From Opitutaceae bacterium (GTDB lineage: Bacteria > Verrucomicrobiota > Verrucomicrobiia > Opitutales > Opitutaceae): a stretch of DNA of 6,942 nucleotides. The translations under genes and the position numbers were made by a program. The DNA lies in the NCBI GenBank assembly GCA_020847775.1, contig JADLBI010000254.1:1-6942 (forward strand). Reading direction: 5' to 3'. Shown here one piece after another: positions 6,868-6,942 of this stretch (position 1 is the first letter of the stretch; each line of letters opens with the position of its first letter). The notes beneath the pieces were generated by a model. The model had not been told where the DNA came from, searched no databases, and worked only from the letters and a program-made list of their open reading frames with translations.

Positions 6868-6872
6868 AAGGA
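6868..6872 (+). promoter_or_regulatory. Ribosome binding site of the IS3-type orfA
   Basis: AAGGA lies nine bases before the ATG at 6882, a good Shine-Dalgarno distance. It fixes the start and stands out in a window where most genes have no clear site, as expected for an incoming element. Confidence 0.5.
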
Positions 6873-6881
6873 TACCCAGGC

Positions 6882-6942
6882 ATGCCCAAAGGAAAAAAGC
6901 ACACGCCGGAGCAGATCGTCGCGATTTTGCGCCGGGTAGAAC
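6882..6942 (+). CDS. IS3-family transposase OrfA, N-terminal fragment cut by window edge
   Basis: Only 20 codons are present before the right edge. They read MPKGKKHTPEQIVAIL and then RRVE, the hallmark opening of OrfA proteins of IS3-family elements, where a helix-turn-helix DNA-binding domain begins with a T/S-x-E-x-I-V-x-x-L-R pattern. OrfA is normally joined by programmed frameshift to the DDE-type OrfB, which would lie to the right. A terminal inverted repeat should lie within about 100 bases upstream, but it cannot be named without the other end. Confidence 0.75.
   Translation, partial: MPKGKKHTPEQIVAILRRVE

Larger units (their letters stand above)
6833..6942 (+). mobile_element. Left end of an IS3-family insertion sequence, boundary uncertain
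   Basis: The presence of the OrfA start implies that an insertion sequence enters the window from the right. Its left terminus is placed only roughly, in the stretch between the protein-like minus-strand fragment and the OrfA ribosome binding site. No inverted repeat or target duplication can be verified here. Confidence 0.4.

Overview
The window looks like chromosomal DNA from a GC-rich Gram-negative bacterium. My best guess is Verrucomicrobiota (Opitutaceae-like). The grounds are style only: high-GC coding sequence, weak or absent Shine-Dalgarno motifs, an exported thioredoxin-like protein, and a very long secreted protein with Asp-box and Sel1-type repeats. There is no marker gene that fixes the taxon.

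Left part (1-4204), housekeeping or envelope type. A minus-strand gene cut by the left edge encodes an exported TlpA-like thioredoxin with a Cys-Gly-Pro-Cys active site and a helical N-terminal extension. After a divergent gap of about 400 bases with no supported gene, a plus-strand gene (1274-4204) encodes a 976-residue exported protein. It has eight degenerate Asp-box (S-x-D-G-x-x-W) repeats followed by a Sel1/TPR-like helical solenoid.

Middle part (4205-5000), toxin-antitoxin. A minus-strand pair encodes a DUF6364/ribbon-helix-helix-like antitoxin (4723-4956) and a PIN-domain toxin (4304-4720), two bases apart. The promoter is unusually legible: TTGACT, a 17-base spacer, TATTTT, with a perfect 10-base palindrome inside the spacer. 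The predicted transcription start falls on the A of the antitoxin ATG, so the mRNA may be leaderless. A short hairpin with a T run lies downstream of the toxin.

Right part (5000-6942), accessory region of lower GC. A minus-strand remnant of an MvaI/BcnI-type restriction endonuclease has lost its N-terminus and carries a frameshift near its C-terminus. Divergent from it is a two-gene unit: a small XRE-type HTH regulator (5703-5948) and an HNH endonuclease (5975-6577). A 15-base inverted repeat (5655-5669) sits between them and is a likely operator. No methyltransferase is visible. The right edge holds the first 20 codons of an IS3-family OrfA transposase, next to what may be the tail of an interrupted minus-strand gene.

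The right part is best read as a decaying restriction or defence island next to a toxin-antitoxin pair and an insertion sequence. The XRE-HNH pair is its only apparently intact module.
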